Assembly: GCA_028753945.1 (NCBI GenBank)
Contig: JAPNXP010000001.1
Span: 5,632,501 to 5,696,500, forward strand
DNA from: Hexactinellida sp. DTS-2022
Lineage: Eukaryota; Porifera; Hexactinellida
Reading direction: 5' to 3'
DNA: 64,000 nt
Shown: piece by piece, positions 33,970 to 43,392 of the stretch
How positions within the stretch are numbered: position 1 is the stretch's first letter
Layout: each line of letters opens with the position of its first letter
Notes under the pieces: model-generated
Told to the model about the DNA's origin: nothing
Databases searched by the model: none
Seen by the model: only the letters and a program-made list of their open reading frames with translations
Position numbers and translations under genes: made by a program

Positions 33970-36900
33970 ATGCTACAAGTGAGCCTCTGCTCTCCGAATG
34001 ATAATCCCAGCAGTACAGATATTCCTCTTGTTCTGTTGGAGAGCTTAGACGTGTGGGATCAGGTGCTGACTCATAGCACGTGGTCGGAGCTACTGACTGA
34101 CTCCGAGAGGGACCACCTATCTCCTCTCCTCCCCCAGTTACCCAATGAACAGCAGAAGGATAACATCGAGCAGTTATTCGCGAGGAAAGAGTTTTGTTTC
34201 GGTACCACCCCTTTGACACAAGCCTACTTCTCCCTGAAGCAGCTAACTCCCCACTGCAACGACTGGATTAGTCTGGAAGCGAGACAGAGCGCCAAGCTGC
34301 AGCACCGCAGAATGACCTTGCACTACAGCCAGTTAGTGGCCAGTCTCTGCGACAGCAGGAAGAGATCTCAGGCGCAAGACGATCTGGACCCCGATAGGAA
34401 GAAGCTGCAGCGAATACAGAACAAGCTGTACAAGTCCGAGAAAACTGGGTTAGTCTAGACATCCATAAAGTTTTAATTCTACTGCCTAGTAGCATCCATG
34501 GCCTACTTTAAATACAGCTATACATGCTGCATAAACATTGAGAAAATTGAAGTCATTGAAAATCTTATTTATCCCAATAATTAGTATATAGACCTGAAAA
34601 ATGTATTACAACTATATAGGGATATGGTATCAAGGTATACATATATCCTTCAGAATTATGATATGTCATCATTTGATGACGTTAACTTTTTTGAAGCGAA
34701 TTATCGTGTTTTTATAGCCTGCTTTTAACATACTTAATCGCATTATAAATGTTCAAAATTGCTACATAGTTATTGTCAAAACTAGTTGAATATGATATAT
34801 CGAAATGAATAATGGAATGTTGACACACTCCTCGGTTGCCAGGGAAACGTATATTTCCTAAATAACTCAAAACTCAAAAACTATTAATGTTATGTAAACT
34901 AGGCTAGTACAAAAATATTCGCAATGGGTAACTTCCTATTCATTGATACTACATTTTATATGTCTTTGAAGGGTGATATGTATACCTTGATACTATATTC
35001 CTATATAGTTGTAAACCTTTTTCAGGGCCCGTATTCACTAAAATTACTTAGTACTTAAGTATATACTTAGTACTTAAGTACTAAGTACGTACTTAGTTAA
35101 GTACTTAACTTCTTAGTGAATACGGGCCCAGGTCTATCATTACTAATTATTGGGATAAATCAGATTTTTTTCAATGAAAAACTCGACTCCCATTTTTTCG
35201 ATGTTTATGCTGCATGTCTAGCTGTATTTAAAGTAGACTATGTAGCATCATATAACATACTCAACGTTATGCTTCGCCGAACCCGACCGAAATTATGCAT
35301 AGTGGCGATATTGGGTTTCTGGGGGGGCCTGGGGGGAAACTTATTTAGCTCGTATTTGGCCAGTGTTAATGATAATACTGTTTCAGCTTCATACGAAGTC
35401 TATCTGAGGATGCGGGCGGGCGCCATCTCATTATAATTATTTCATTATTTGATGACGACATAGTTAAGGATTAATAGCAAATATTCTAATTTGTGAGAGC
35501 TTATTGATAAAAATGCCATCGTTAGGTAATAATGCTTCTCATAGTTTCTGATTTTGTTAATAGCTAATTATGGCTATTTTAGAGTGTGTTAACAGTTAAT
35601 CCAACCACAAAATTGGCAACGAACAGTGGCCTTACTTTGAAATGTAGGTGGAATAATGGAAATAATCACAGTATTCGTGCGGGAGTGATATCTGACGCGG
35701 GCGGTGGAGCTGAAACAAGATTCCAACTAACAGTTGCCTAAAATGTACTTTTGAGCCACCAAAATAGATTTGGAGTCAAGTTATTGGTTAGTTGCATATT
35801 TCTGCCCTCGAATCCTGACGAATTATTAGGATCCTAGACTAAGTTTTCTATAGGAAAAAATTGCCCCCCCCCCCCCCCCCTCCCCTCAGGCAGAACCTGA
35901 GACCGGCAAAGATCAAAGTGCCAGAAAGGAGGTTAAATACAATTATTAATTCGATCCTCTGCCCTGTCGCTACTTAGCTTCATGCCTCGAGCCGAAAGAG
36001 TAGCAGCATGCAGCATACTTTTCAAATTATGAGGCCCATGTCCTGTATGGAGCATACGAGTGTCTTAAAAGATCTCCGATCTAATCACAATTTTTATGTG
36101 TGTAACAGTAACTTACAATAATTCTTGTCTATTCTGAAATTCTCAACAGCTACGACACGGAAAAAGCGAAGCGAGACAGAGTTAAGGCCCTGTTACAAAC
36201 CGACGTACCACCTCTGCCCCTTGGTACAACCACTGCAGGCATACAGTCTCGGATCGAGGAGATAATGATCCGACACAATTACCAGCCCCCACTGGACAAA
36301 CTGCAGATCCACCCTCTCCCTAACCTGATCAAGAACAGACCCCGAATTAAAGTTAAGTCGAACCACAAACCAAAGCTAAAGCCAGCGAAACAGCTGAAGA
36401 CTACCCATACACACGTACCCTCCCCACTAGGCTCAATCGGGCTGATAACATTCGAACATGCCTCCTGCTTCTTCACAATGGTCAAACAGCTGTTCCGACA
36501 CGCCCCCAGCCTCAAGCTGACCCTGGAGCGCCTGGAACGGGAGGTGTCCCAGTGGCTGGAAAGACAGCTGGCGGGTCCGGGCTGGCCGCGTGAGAGGGTG
36601 GACTGGCCCGAGCTCACGCAGTCGGCTGTCTGCTACCTGGCGGTGGAGACCGGTGCCTACAGCGTGGAGCGCCCCCCCGCCGGGTTCTACCCGCTGCTTG
36701 AGCTGAAGGACAGGACCGGGCACTGGGAGTGGATCGGAGAGGGGCGGGACCAGGACGATAGCCTCGAGCTGTGGTGCAGGGAGTGGCTCGGCAACCTGAA
36801 CAAGACCCGTGACTGCGTACTGGACTACTCGTACAGAGCCCCTCGCCCTCCCCTGCACGCCTCCGTTTCCCAGGTGTGTATCCCCACGCCGGAGCAGCTG

Positions 36901-37578
36901 GTGGCCGACTTCAGAAGGCAGGAGTCCATTCGCTACCAGAACCCACACAAGTCATACACCTATACACTCAACTCGAACCGCTGCGTGGTCGCCCCCGTTA
37001 AGGGCGTGGTGTCCCGGGAGAGGGCCGGGTTCAAGGTTCGAGAGCACACCCTCCTGGACTCCGCCCGCCCCCCTTGCGTGACCATACTCACGCTGGTGCG
37101 CGACGCGGTGGCGCGTCTGGAGAACGGAGAGGGCACCAGACAGGACATCTGCCAGCTGGTGCAGGACTCCCAGTACATCAACAGCGCTGCCTCAGAGACA
37201 CACATCAACGCGGCCGTCAGCGGCGCCCTGGACCGGCTGCACTACGAGAAGGATCCCTGCGTGCGCTTCGAGAACAGCCTCAAGCTGTGGGTCTACCTGC
37301 ACAGGTACCGCAGCGAGCAGCTATTCAACGAGATTCATCACCTGCAGATATACGCCATCAACGTGCGCAAGAAGCTGCTCAACCAGCTGGAGAAGGGGGG
37401 CGCCTCGAAGCCAGCCCCAGCCCCTTCCTCCTCCCCTCTCAACGAGCTGGACGATCTGAGTTCCGACAGCCACCAACTGGTGGTCTCGCACCATGAGGGA
37501 CCCGGCAGCAGGTCCTCCTCCCCCTCCTCCCCCTCCAGCGAGTCCCCTGTCTCCGACTCTGAGTCCGAGTCTGACTAA
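33970..37578 (+). CDS. NFRKB: INO80 complex subunit NFRKB-like
   Basis: Exons 33970-34448 and 36150-37578, joined at a GT-AG intron of 1,701 bp (codon GG/C, Gly), give 635 aa. NFRKB is a metazoan-specific subunit of the INO80 chromatin-remodelling complex; it binds and restrains the deubiquitinase UCHL5. The first exon holds the DEUBAD-type domain (STWSELLTDSERDHLSPLLP, then NIEQLF and FGTTP). The second exon has the winged-helix core: PHKSYTYTL, VAPVKGVV, PPCVTILTLVRDAVARL, NGEGTRQDICQLVQDSQYI, GALDRLHYEKDPCVRF and LWVYLHRYRSE, all strongly matching the human protein. The tail is Ser/Glu/Asp-rich. It is about half the length of human NFRKB (about 1,300 aa), mainly lacking the long C-terminal tail. 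It is the first gene of a tight three-gene cluster. The intron contains foldback and Harbinger MITEs. Confidence 0.93.
34497..35240. repeat. Foldback family F2, internally deleted, in NFRKB intron
   Basis: Two inverted arms (34497-35025 and 35129-35240) of the F2 family. The outer sequences CTACTTTAAATACAGC and GCTGTATTTAAAGTAG pair with each other. A short Harbinger MITE interrupts the second arm. The rest of the intron (35241-36149) holds no gene; it has a poly-C run near 35863-35885. Confidence 0.7.
35026..35128. mobile_element. PIF/Harbinger-type MITE
   Basis: 103 bp, with inverted ends GGCCCGTATTCACTAA and TTAGTGAATACGGGCC and a 3-bp duplication CAG on both sides. The interior is TACTTAAGTACTAAGTA repeats. 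It is inserted in F2 inside the NFRKB intron. Confidence 0.85.
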
Positions 37579-37613
37579 TCTAACTTTATTGTGTGTTAAT
37601 GTTAATCTTAGCT
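37579..37613 (+). promoter_or_regulatory. Intercistronic acceptor, NFRKB to PARG
   Basis: Only 35 bp separate the NFRKB stop and the PARG start. They contain AACTTTATTGTGTGTTAATG then ATCTTAG, with AG at 37610-37611, two bases before the ATG. No room for an ordinary promoter; this fits a trans-splice site. Confidence 0.6.
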
Positions 37614-38693
37614 ATGGCAGGACTAACTAGCTTAGAGCACCCCGCCCCTCTCTACCTGCCGCACCACCACACCTCCCTGGTGCTCAACAGGGGGCTGGTC
37701 GAGCTGCCTCATGAGAGGGACATGGCTACCGTTTGGGAGGTGGCCCACTCCCTCCTCTCTTCCCCCCGCCCCCTGCCCCCTCCTGAAATATTCGACTACG
37801 TATCTGTCTACACCGGTCGAAGCTGTCCCCTGTTCTTCCCGCCCGAACAGCTTACAGAACACTTCCCTACCATTAGGAAGTACGGACTAATGCTCCCAGA
37901 GCTGTTCCCCACTGCTGTCATAGTCCGCGATCAAGCCAGCGTATCCCTAAGCATTCTCCAAACCAAGTGTCTCCTCTCCCACATGCTGCTCGGCACTCTC
38001 CCCGGACACTTGGAATGGCGACGGGAGAGTCGGGCCAGTGCATACCACCGAGCTGTGCTGCTCTACTACCTCTCTCTCGATATCGACTCCACTCCCAGGA
38101 GTCCCGCCTGCGCCCTGCACAGAGCGCGCCCCGCTCAGTGGGACACTCTCCCGGACGGGGCGCCTGCTAGTGACACATTCAGTGGAACGGTAGAGAGCCA
38201 CCCGGCTCCCAACAAAGTGGTGTTCTCCAACAAGCAGTTCGGGCCTGGCCCGGGGGGCACGCAGGAGGAACTTATCTTCGGGTCCTATCCCGAGGCATGC
38301 GTGTTTGCCCTCTTCTTCCCCCGGCCATTGGCACCTGGGGAGACGCTGCTCATATCCCGCGTGCTGCGCGTGGCGGCGTACTCGGGATACGGGAAGGAGG
38401 TGAGGCTAGCGGCGTTTCTAGACCCGCTCGCGAAACCTCACACCCTGATTCTGATGGACGCGTTAGAGGTAGACCTCTTTGAGGACAAGAGTCTGGAGTT
38501 CTCAAGGGATAATATAGTCCGTGAGTTGAACAAATGTTTCTGCGGTTTTTCACAGTTCACAGGAGAAGAAGTGGCGACAGGTAGATGGGGGTGTGGGTCC
38601 TTTGGCGGTACCTTCAGTCTTAAGAAGAGAATACAGCAGTTTGCTGCGGAGAGAGCTAAAGTCAAACTTATATTCTGTGATCCAAAACTGTAG
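37614..38693 (+). CDS. PARG: Poly(ADP-ribose) glycohydrolase (PARG-like)
   Basis: 359 aa. PARG removes poly(ADP-ribose) chains from proteins after DNA-damage signalling. The C-terminal half carries the macrodomain-like catalytic fold: FSNKQFG, then GPGPGGTQEEL with the catalytic Gln-Glu-Glu at residues 217-219, AAYSGYG (Y256, Y259), DAL, ELNKCFCGF, VATGRWGCGSFGG and a short C-terminal strand, all lining up with animal PARG. The N-terminal part fits the helical accessory domain (FPTIRKYGLMLPELF region). The Gly-rich loop is odd: GPGPGGT is shorter than the usual GGG plus 6-8 residues before QEE. The ATG at 37614 is preferred over the one at 37599 because the acceptor AG lies between them. The regulatory N-terminus of long PARG is absent, as in short isoforms. 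Second gene of the cluster. Confidence 0.9.
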   Translation: MAGLTSLEHPAPLYLPHHHTSLVLNRGLVELPHERDMATVWEVAHSLLSSPRPLPPPEIFDYVSVYTGRSCPLFFPPEQLTEHFPTIRKYGLMLPELFPTAVIVRDQASVSLSILQTKCLLSHMLLGTLPGHLEWRRESRASAYHRAVLLYYLSLDIDSTPRSPACALHRARPAQWDTLPDGAPASDTFSGTVESHPAPNKVVFSNKQFGPGPGGTQEELIFGSYPEACVFALFFPRPLAPGETLLISRVLRVAAYSGYGKEVRLAAFLDPLAKPHTLILMDALEVDLFEDKSLEFSRDNIVRELNKCFCGFSQFTGEEVATGRWGCGSFGGTFSLKKRIQQFAAERAKVKLIFCDPKL

Positions 38694-38746
38694 TTATCCA
38701 TTCCTACAATATTGTTGACTATTATGTTCTTGCTCTCCACTAGAGA
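38694..38746 (+). promoter_or_regulatory. Intercistronic acceptor, PARG to TALPID3-like
   Basis: 53 bp containing the pyrimidine tract TTCTTGCTCTCCACTAG and a second AG (38742-38743, 38744-38745), directly before the ATG at 38747. A textbook 3' splice site in an intergenic position. Confidence 0.65.
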
Positions 38747-41700
38747 ATGGCGGTAATGCTACAGAGCAGCCCGTGGCTGCCCCTGAAGCAGGTCTCCCCA
38801 GAGACAGAGGGGGACCCCTGCTCCCCGATAACTATCATAGCTCAGGACTACCTGGAGGATCCGCCCGTCAGAGATGTCCCTACTACGCCCCCTCCCGCCC
38901 CGGAGAGACCCAGTGCTGGTATCTCTGTCTCCACACAGAAGGACACGCCTCCCCACACGGATGTGTCCCAAGCGATAGCAGCCACTGCCTCCGCGGTGGC
39001 TAGCTCAGTGCCGCTCTGCCAGCTGCAGAGGTCCATCGAGACCTTCTGCTCCGCTCTCCTCGCTCGGGACAGTAAGCAGCCAGAGCCCGCACCCGACAGA
39101 TACTCGCTGCGCATGATAGAGGACCTAGACTTCATCAAGTACCAGCTGTCCTCCAGGGAGAGGGCCCCAGCCGCCCCCACGAGGGATGAAGAGATGGTGC
39201 GGGAGTTCCAGAGCGAAATAAAACAGCTCAAGCTGCGACTCGACGAGCGCGGAACCTTTGATCGATTCTTGACACCTCTCTCGCAGCTCCAGCAGGAGGT
39301 AGCTTCTCTCAAGACAGCATTGGCCAGCAGGAGCTCTCCTCAGGAGCATTCCTCTTCTCCCCATGTGTATCCTAGGGCCTCAATCATTGACACTATGCCT
39401 AGCAACAACCTGGTTAATCAAGAATGCCAAACGCAAGTTACTCCTGTTGAGCTGAAACAAGCTACCTCTGTCTCCATACAGACTTCTTCTCCCCTCCCGT
39501 CTCGCCCCCGCAAGCCCCTCCCCTCCCCAATCCTCTCCAGCTCCCCTGTCCCCTCTCAGCCCAACAGCAGGGCCCCTCCCAACAGGCTGCGCGGCGTAGA
39601 GAGCCGGCTCCGGGCCATACAAACCAGTAGAAGGAAGATAGACTCCCGCCCTCCAGCGCTGGCGCTGCCTCTCTCGAACATTATCCAGCAGTTCGTGGGC
39701 AATAGCGATGACGTAACATACAGGACCCGTAGGCTGGTGTCCGACAAGTTGGACTCTCTGCGGCTTGCGGAGAGAGAGCCTGTCTCCAGAAGCAGGGGGA
39801 CCGGGAAGGGGGCCAAGCCGGTGAGGAGAGAGGGGCAGGGCTGCAGGCACCAGGACCCTGTCTACATCTCGCGCGTGTATGGGAATAAACAGAATTTTAA
39901 ACTGACGCCACAGGTGGACACACTCACACCTCCCGACTCAGCTGGGATAACTCGAGTGTACAAACAGATTGAGCTGATCCGCTCTCAGATGGAGCAGCTG
40001 ACCAGCAGACACGCCGCGATAGCTACTCCTATACCTCAGCAGCTATCTGTTCCTATTACACCCACGCTTGTCCCGCGGCAGAGAGAGAGGGTTGCCAGAC
40101 TCATCAGACCTCCCAGACTCATACCTTCCCCATATTCCCCTCTCCCTCAGGAGACAGCACCCACCCGTGAGCTAATAGCCTGTGACCACGCCCAGGTGCA
40201 GACTAGCTTCCTGTCTCCCTCAGGTGGCACCAGCAGACACGGCTCCCCTCGCAGGGAACTAGTGACGTCACACGGAAGCACTCTACCCGACACAGACACA
40301 CCGAGTGCACTGGTCCCGTCTCCTGAGGCGGAGGATCATGGCGTGTCTCCGGCTGCCACACTCGTAACCATGGATGCAGTCTCTTCTCTCGAGTCTCAAC
40401 TGTTGGAGCAGTTGATTTCACTTCAGGCTATAGACACTACCCCAGGAGGGGAGCAGAACCCCATAGAGAGCGCTGTCCCTCTCGGGCTAGAGAGGGAGCA
40501 CGAGCTGGGCCGGAGACACCTGCTGGAGAGGGTCCACCGGATGCTGGTGCAGAGGGCAACCGAGTCCGTGTCCGATCAGGTCAGGCTCTGCCAGGTGAGA
40601 GAGAGCGGGGAGCGGGAGCGGAGACTGGCCGCGGAAGTGAAGGGTGTGACTAAGAGCGATATATTAGCCTACATACAGGCCGCAAGGAAGCGCCTGAGGG
40701 CTGAGAGGGAGGCGGCTTCTCCCTCTGAGCCAGAGGACGAACACTCCGATGTGGAGACTGCCCCCGTATCAGAAGATGAGTACTCTCTGTCCTTTGCGTC
40801 CGATAGCGAAAATACCTCACATCACTCTTCCCTGCAGTCTCTCCCACTCATCGAGAGACTGTCCCTCTCTCCGTTCTCTCTCCAAAGCACCCTGCGGAGT
40901 CTACCGCGGCCTGCCTCCGCCACGCCCAGACTTGGCCCCTCTCCCCACTCTCCGGTCCTCTCCCTCCCCATCTCCCCGCACTCCTTCCTCACGCCCCTGT
41001 CCCCGGAGCCCCTCGCGGCAGTTAGCGCGGAGGTGCAGTGCGACATGGGGGACAGGACCATCTCCTCTCCCGCCCCCTCCAGTTCCGCCTCCACTGTACA
41101 CACGGCTACCTCCCCTCCCTCAGACCCGGACACAGAAGCAGAATCTGCTGGCCAACTATCCCCTCGCCACCAGGAGCAGGTATATGCCATACCCGAACCC
41201 TCATACCTAGATGTGGAGACCCAGTGCGACTTTGGGGCCGCGCCCCTCCACCTCCCCTCCTCCACGCCTATCCCCAAGCCCTCCCCCGCGCACGCGGAGA
41301 CCCAGTGTGACCTGGAGACTGCTCCCCTGCTCTTGCCCCTCCTGTCCCTGCCCACGCCCTTCTCCCAACCTCCTAAGCTCTCTGCTAGCGCGCAGGTACA
41401 GTGCGACATGTCGCCTATTCATGTGTCCGAGCTGCTCTCCTACACCGACACCGAGACCTCTTCCAGAGGCACGGAGCCCTCCTACCTATCGGAGGGGGAG
41501 TACGTCCCACTCCGCAGGTACGCCCGCAGACACCAATCCTCCAGCCCGCTCAGCCCGGGGGAGGTTCCTCTCAGCAGCAGAGTGTCCCCTGCCGTAGAGG
41601 CGGCGCTCTGTCTCAAGAACATGCCCCCGGACATGACCCCCTCCTCGGGGGAGTTTCTACCCGAGCACCCCCTACGTACCCCTCTCCAGGCGTCGAGGCA

Positions 41701-42109
41701 GAGTGAGGGGCTGATATCCCCAAGTTCCCTCTGTTCCCCCCTCCCCTCCAGCCCCTGTCCCCCTGTCCCCACTCACGGGGACTCCGACACGAGACCCTCC
41801 GACAGCGACCACCTCTCCCAGTCAGTGACCCTCTCCATCGCCTACAGCTCTCCCTCCAACAAGACCACCACGCGCCACAGGGAGGGCGTGGATGTGTTCG
41901 ACGTGTCTGCACTGGCGGGTCTCCCGCTGCCCCCTGGGTGGGAGCAGAGCGACCGCAGCGAGACAGGAGACACATTTTTCTCCCACAAAGCTCCGAGGCC
42001 AATCATTCCAGCTTCCCTGCAACCCCATCACCAGTTTGAGACGCCCCATCTGGACAAGAGTAACAACAGCACCACGTGTGACGTGCACTCTCTGGAGAGT
42101 GTAACTTAG
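38747..42109 (+). CDS. TALPID3 (KIAA0586)-like centrosomal protein
   Basis: 1,120 aa in one exon, rich in Ser, Pro and Glu and mostly disordered. TALPID3 is a centriole distal-end protein needed for cilium formation and Hedgehog signalling. I assign it on local resemblance. An alanine-rich segment TDVSQAIAATASAVASSVPL (about residues 71-90) is followed by a coiled-coil-like stretch. A conserved middle follows with RLRGVESRLRAIQ (about 285-300), then TYRTRRLVSDKLDSL and DPVYISRVYG (about 370-380). There are also recurring xQCD/TQCD motifs (about 762, 824, 853 and 882) like the RTQTDF of vertebrate TALPID3, and a YLSEGEY motif. Near 1058 LPPGWEQ resembles half a WW domain but lacks the second Trp. 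Without alignment this is tentative. Third gene of the cluster; AATAAA at 42229. Confidence 0.6.
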   Translation: MAVMLQSSPWLPLKQVSPETEGDPCSPITIIAQDYLEDPPVRDVPTTPPPAPERPSAGISVSTQKDTPPHTDVSQAIAATASAVASSVPLCQLQRSIETFCSALLARDSKQPEPAPDRYSLRMIEDLDFIKYQLSSRERAPAAPTRDEEMVREFQSEIKQLKLRLDERGTFDRFLTPLSQLQQEVASLKTALASRSSPQEHSSSPHVYPRASIIDTMPSNNLVNQECQTQVTPVELKQATSVSIQTSSPLPSRPRKPLPSPILSSSPVPSQPNSRAPPNRLRGVESRLRAIQTSRRKIDSRPPALALPLSNIIQQFVGNSDDVTYRTRRLVSDKLDSLRLAEREPVSRSRGTGKGAKPVRREGQGCRHQDPVYISRVYGNKQNFKLTPQVDTLTPPDSAGITRVYKQIELIRSQMEQLTSRHAAIATPIPQQLSVPITPTLVPRQRERVARLIRPPRLIPSPYSPLPQETAPTRELIACDHAQVQTSFLSPSGGTSRHGSPRRELVTSHGSTLPDTDTPSALVPSPEAEDHGVSPAATLVTMDAVSSLESQLLEQLISLQAIDTTPGGEQNPIESAVPLGLEREHELGRRHLLERVHRMLVQRATESVSDQVRLCQVRESGERERRLAAEVKGVTKSDILAYIQAARKRLRAEREAASPSEPEDEHSDVETAPVSEDEYSLSFASDSENTSHHSSLQSLPLIERLSLSPFSLQSTLRSLPRPASATPRLGPSPHSPVLSLPISPHSFLTPLSPEPLAAVSAEVQCDMGDRTISSPAPSSSASTVHTATSPPSDPDTEAESAGQLSPRHQEQVYAIPEPSYLDVETQCDFGAAPLHLPSSTPIPKPSPAHAETQCDLETAPLLLPLLSLPTPFSQPPKLSASAQVQCDMSPIHVSELLSYTDTETSSRGTEPSYLSEGEYVPLRRYARRHQSSSPLSPGEVPLSSRVSPAVEAALCLKNMPPDMTPSSGEFLPEHPLRTPLQASRQSEGLISPSSLCSPLPSSPCPPVPTHGDSDTRPSDSDHLSQSVTLSIAYSSPSNKTTTRHREGVDVFDVSALAGLPLPPGWEQSDRSETGDTFFSHKAPRPIIPASLQPHHQFETPHLDKSNNSTTCDVHSLESVT

Positions 42110-42228
42110 TCATATCGCACCTTATCTTATCCAATTAACTAATTAGTTATCACTTCTATTTTCTAAGCCATTTATCTACGATGTACAAATTCCAATCACA
42201 CATTTGCATACCCGGCCCTGCTTTCCCG

Positions 42229-42234
42229 AATAAA
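42229..42234 (+). terminator. Candidate poly(A) signal of the gene cluster
   Basis: AATAAA 120 bases after the stop of the third gene. No AATAAA was seen in the two short intercistronic gaps. Confidence 0.5.
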
Positions 42235-42249
42235 CGCGGGGTTTCATTA

Positions 42250-42625
42250 CAAATGTTACGGAACATGTTGGCGATTGGAAGATGTTGACTCGGGGAATTT
42301 GTATGGCTTTTCTTCAGCACTTATCAGGTTTCCAGTTATGTAGCATTGATTTAGTTTCTGGTAACATTTGCAGTAATAAGGATTCCACAAATATGAATTT
42401 GTAAACGCCAACATCTTCCGTATTGGAAGACTTCGTTATAACGAGAGTTCACTTTATATTCATGTTTACTTCTAGTATTTACATATTATCTATATTTCAG
42501 ATCAATAATTATATTTGTAATTCCCGAGCCAACATCTTCCAACAACACGGAAGATATTGGCGTTTGCAAAATTATATTTGTGGAAGCCTTATTACTGCAA
42601 ATGTTACCGAAAACCTTCTCAGCTA
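42250..42625. repeat. Palindromic repeat with CCAACATCTTCC motif
   Basis: Inverted arms. 42250-42420 carries GGAAGATGTTGAC and GTAACATTTGCAGTAATAAGG, and 42515-42616 carries their complements. Non-coding. Confidence 0.65.
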
Positions 42626-42663
42626 TTATGCGAACACCACGATCTCTACCTGAGTTTGTAATG

Positions 42664-43121
42664 CAGCGATTCCCGACCTTTTTCAACCGTGGACCCCCCA
42701 GAGCCGTGCGAGCCTATTGATACCTGCCCAGGTCAAACGTAACTAGCGTAAGCATCAATGCTATCCATTGTTAAAAAAATTTTATATTATTAACTTCTTA
42801 AACTATTAATATCAAGGTTTCCTTTATTTAAGTTTTCGCTAGAAAATTATACTTGTTTAAACTTTAAATATTATCTTACTATTTGTTTTGAAACTCAGCA
42901 AGTTAGTGTGAACCTGGTCATATGACCAGGTTGACCTGGTCAGAACCTGGTCTGAAAAATTCTGCCCAGGTTTGACCTGGCCAGTTTGTAATAGTGGCAC
43001 GGCCCTGCCCCCTATAGTCATTTTGTGGACTCCCTCCCATTGACCATAATGCATCTTGTGGATCCCCTACAGTTGTCCGTGGATCCTAAGGGGTCCATGG
43101 ACCCCAGGTTGGGAACCACTG
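42664..43121. mobile_element. hAT MITE
   Basis: 458 bp, with ends CAGCGATTCCCGACC and GGTTGGGAACCACTG. The flanks TTGTAATG (42656-42663) and CTGTAATG (43122-43129) match at 7 of 8 positions. Confidence 0.8.
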
Positions 43122-43135
43122 CTGTAATGTAATAC

Positions 43136-43205
43136 CAGGGTTGCCAACTCTCCCGCTTTTTGCCTTTTTTTCTCCCATCCTCCCGACCTCCCGCCAAACT
43201 TTTCA
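43136..43205. repeat. CAGGGTTGCCAACTCTCCCGC fragment
   Basis: One end of a MITE with CCCATCCTCCCGACCTCCCG. The same end is at 62657-62745. The opposite end was not found. Confidence 0.5.
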
Positions 43206-43392
43206 AACTCTCGCTTCTTAGGAAATTGTTTCTAGATTTAGATTTATGATATATATTAAAAAATACAGTCTGTTCTCTAATTGTCCACTTCTCTAATAGT
43301 CCACTTTTTAATTGTCCACTTATTTACTTGTCCAAATCAACTAGCTATTTATATATCTGTAATAGTCCATATTCTCTAATAGTCCACTTTGG

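Noticed and set aside
35116..35436. 106-aa frame in the NFRKB intron
   Set aside because: It covers a foldback arm, G-runs and low-complexity sequence; no homology is apparent.
36265..42109. Many long frames on the minus strand and in other frames of the operon
   Set aside because: They are by-products of GC-rich, Pro/Ser/Arg-rich coding. None shows a recognised domain, whereas the plus-strand frames do.
36150..42110. Bacterial contamination or horizontal transfer as reason for the GC-rich block
   Set aside because: The block contains animal-specific NFRKB, a spliced exon joined to AT-rich sequence in frame, and eukaryotic PARG. It is contiguous with host gene structure.
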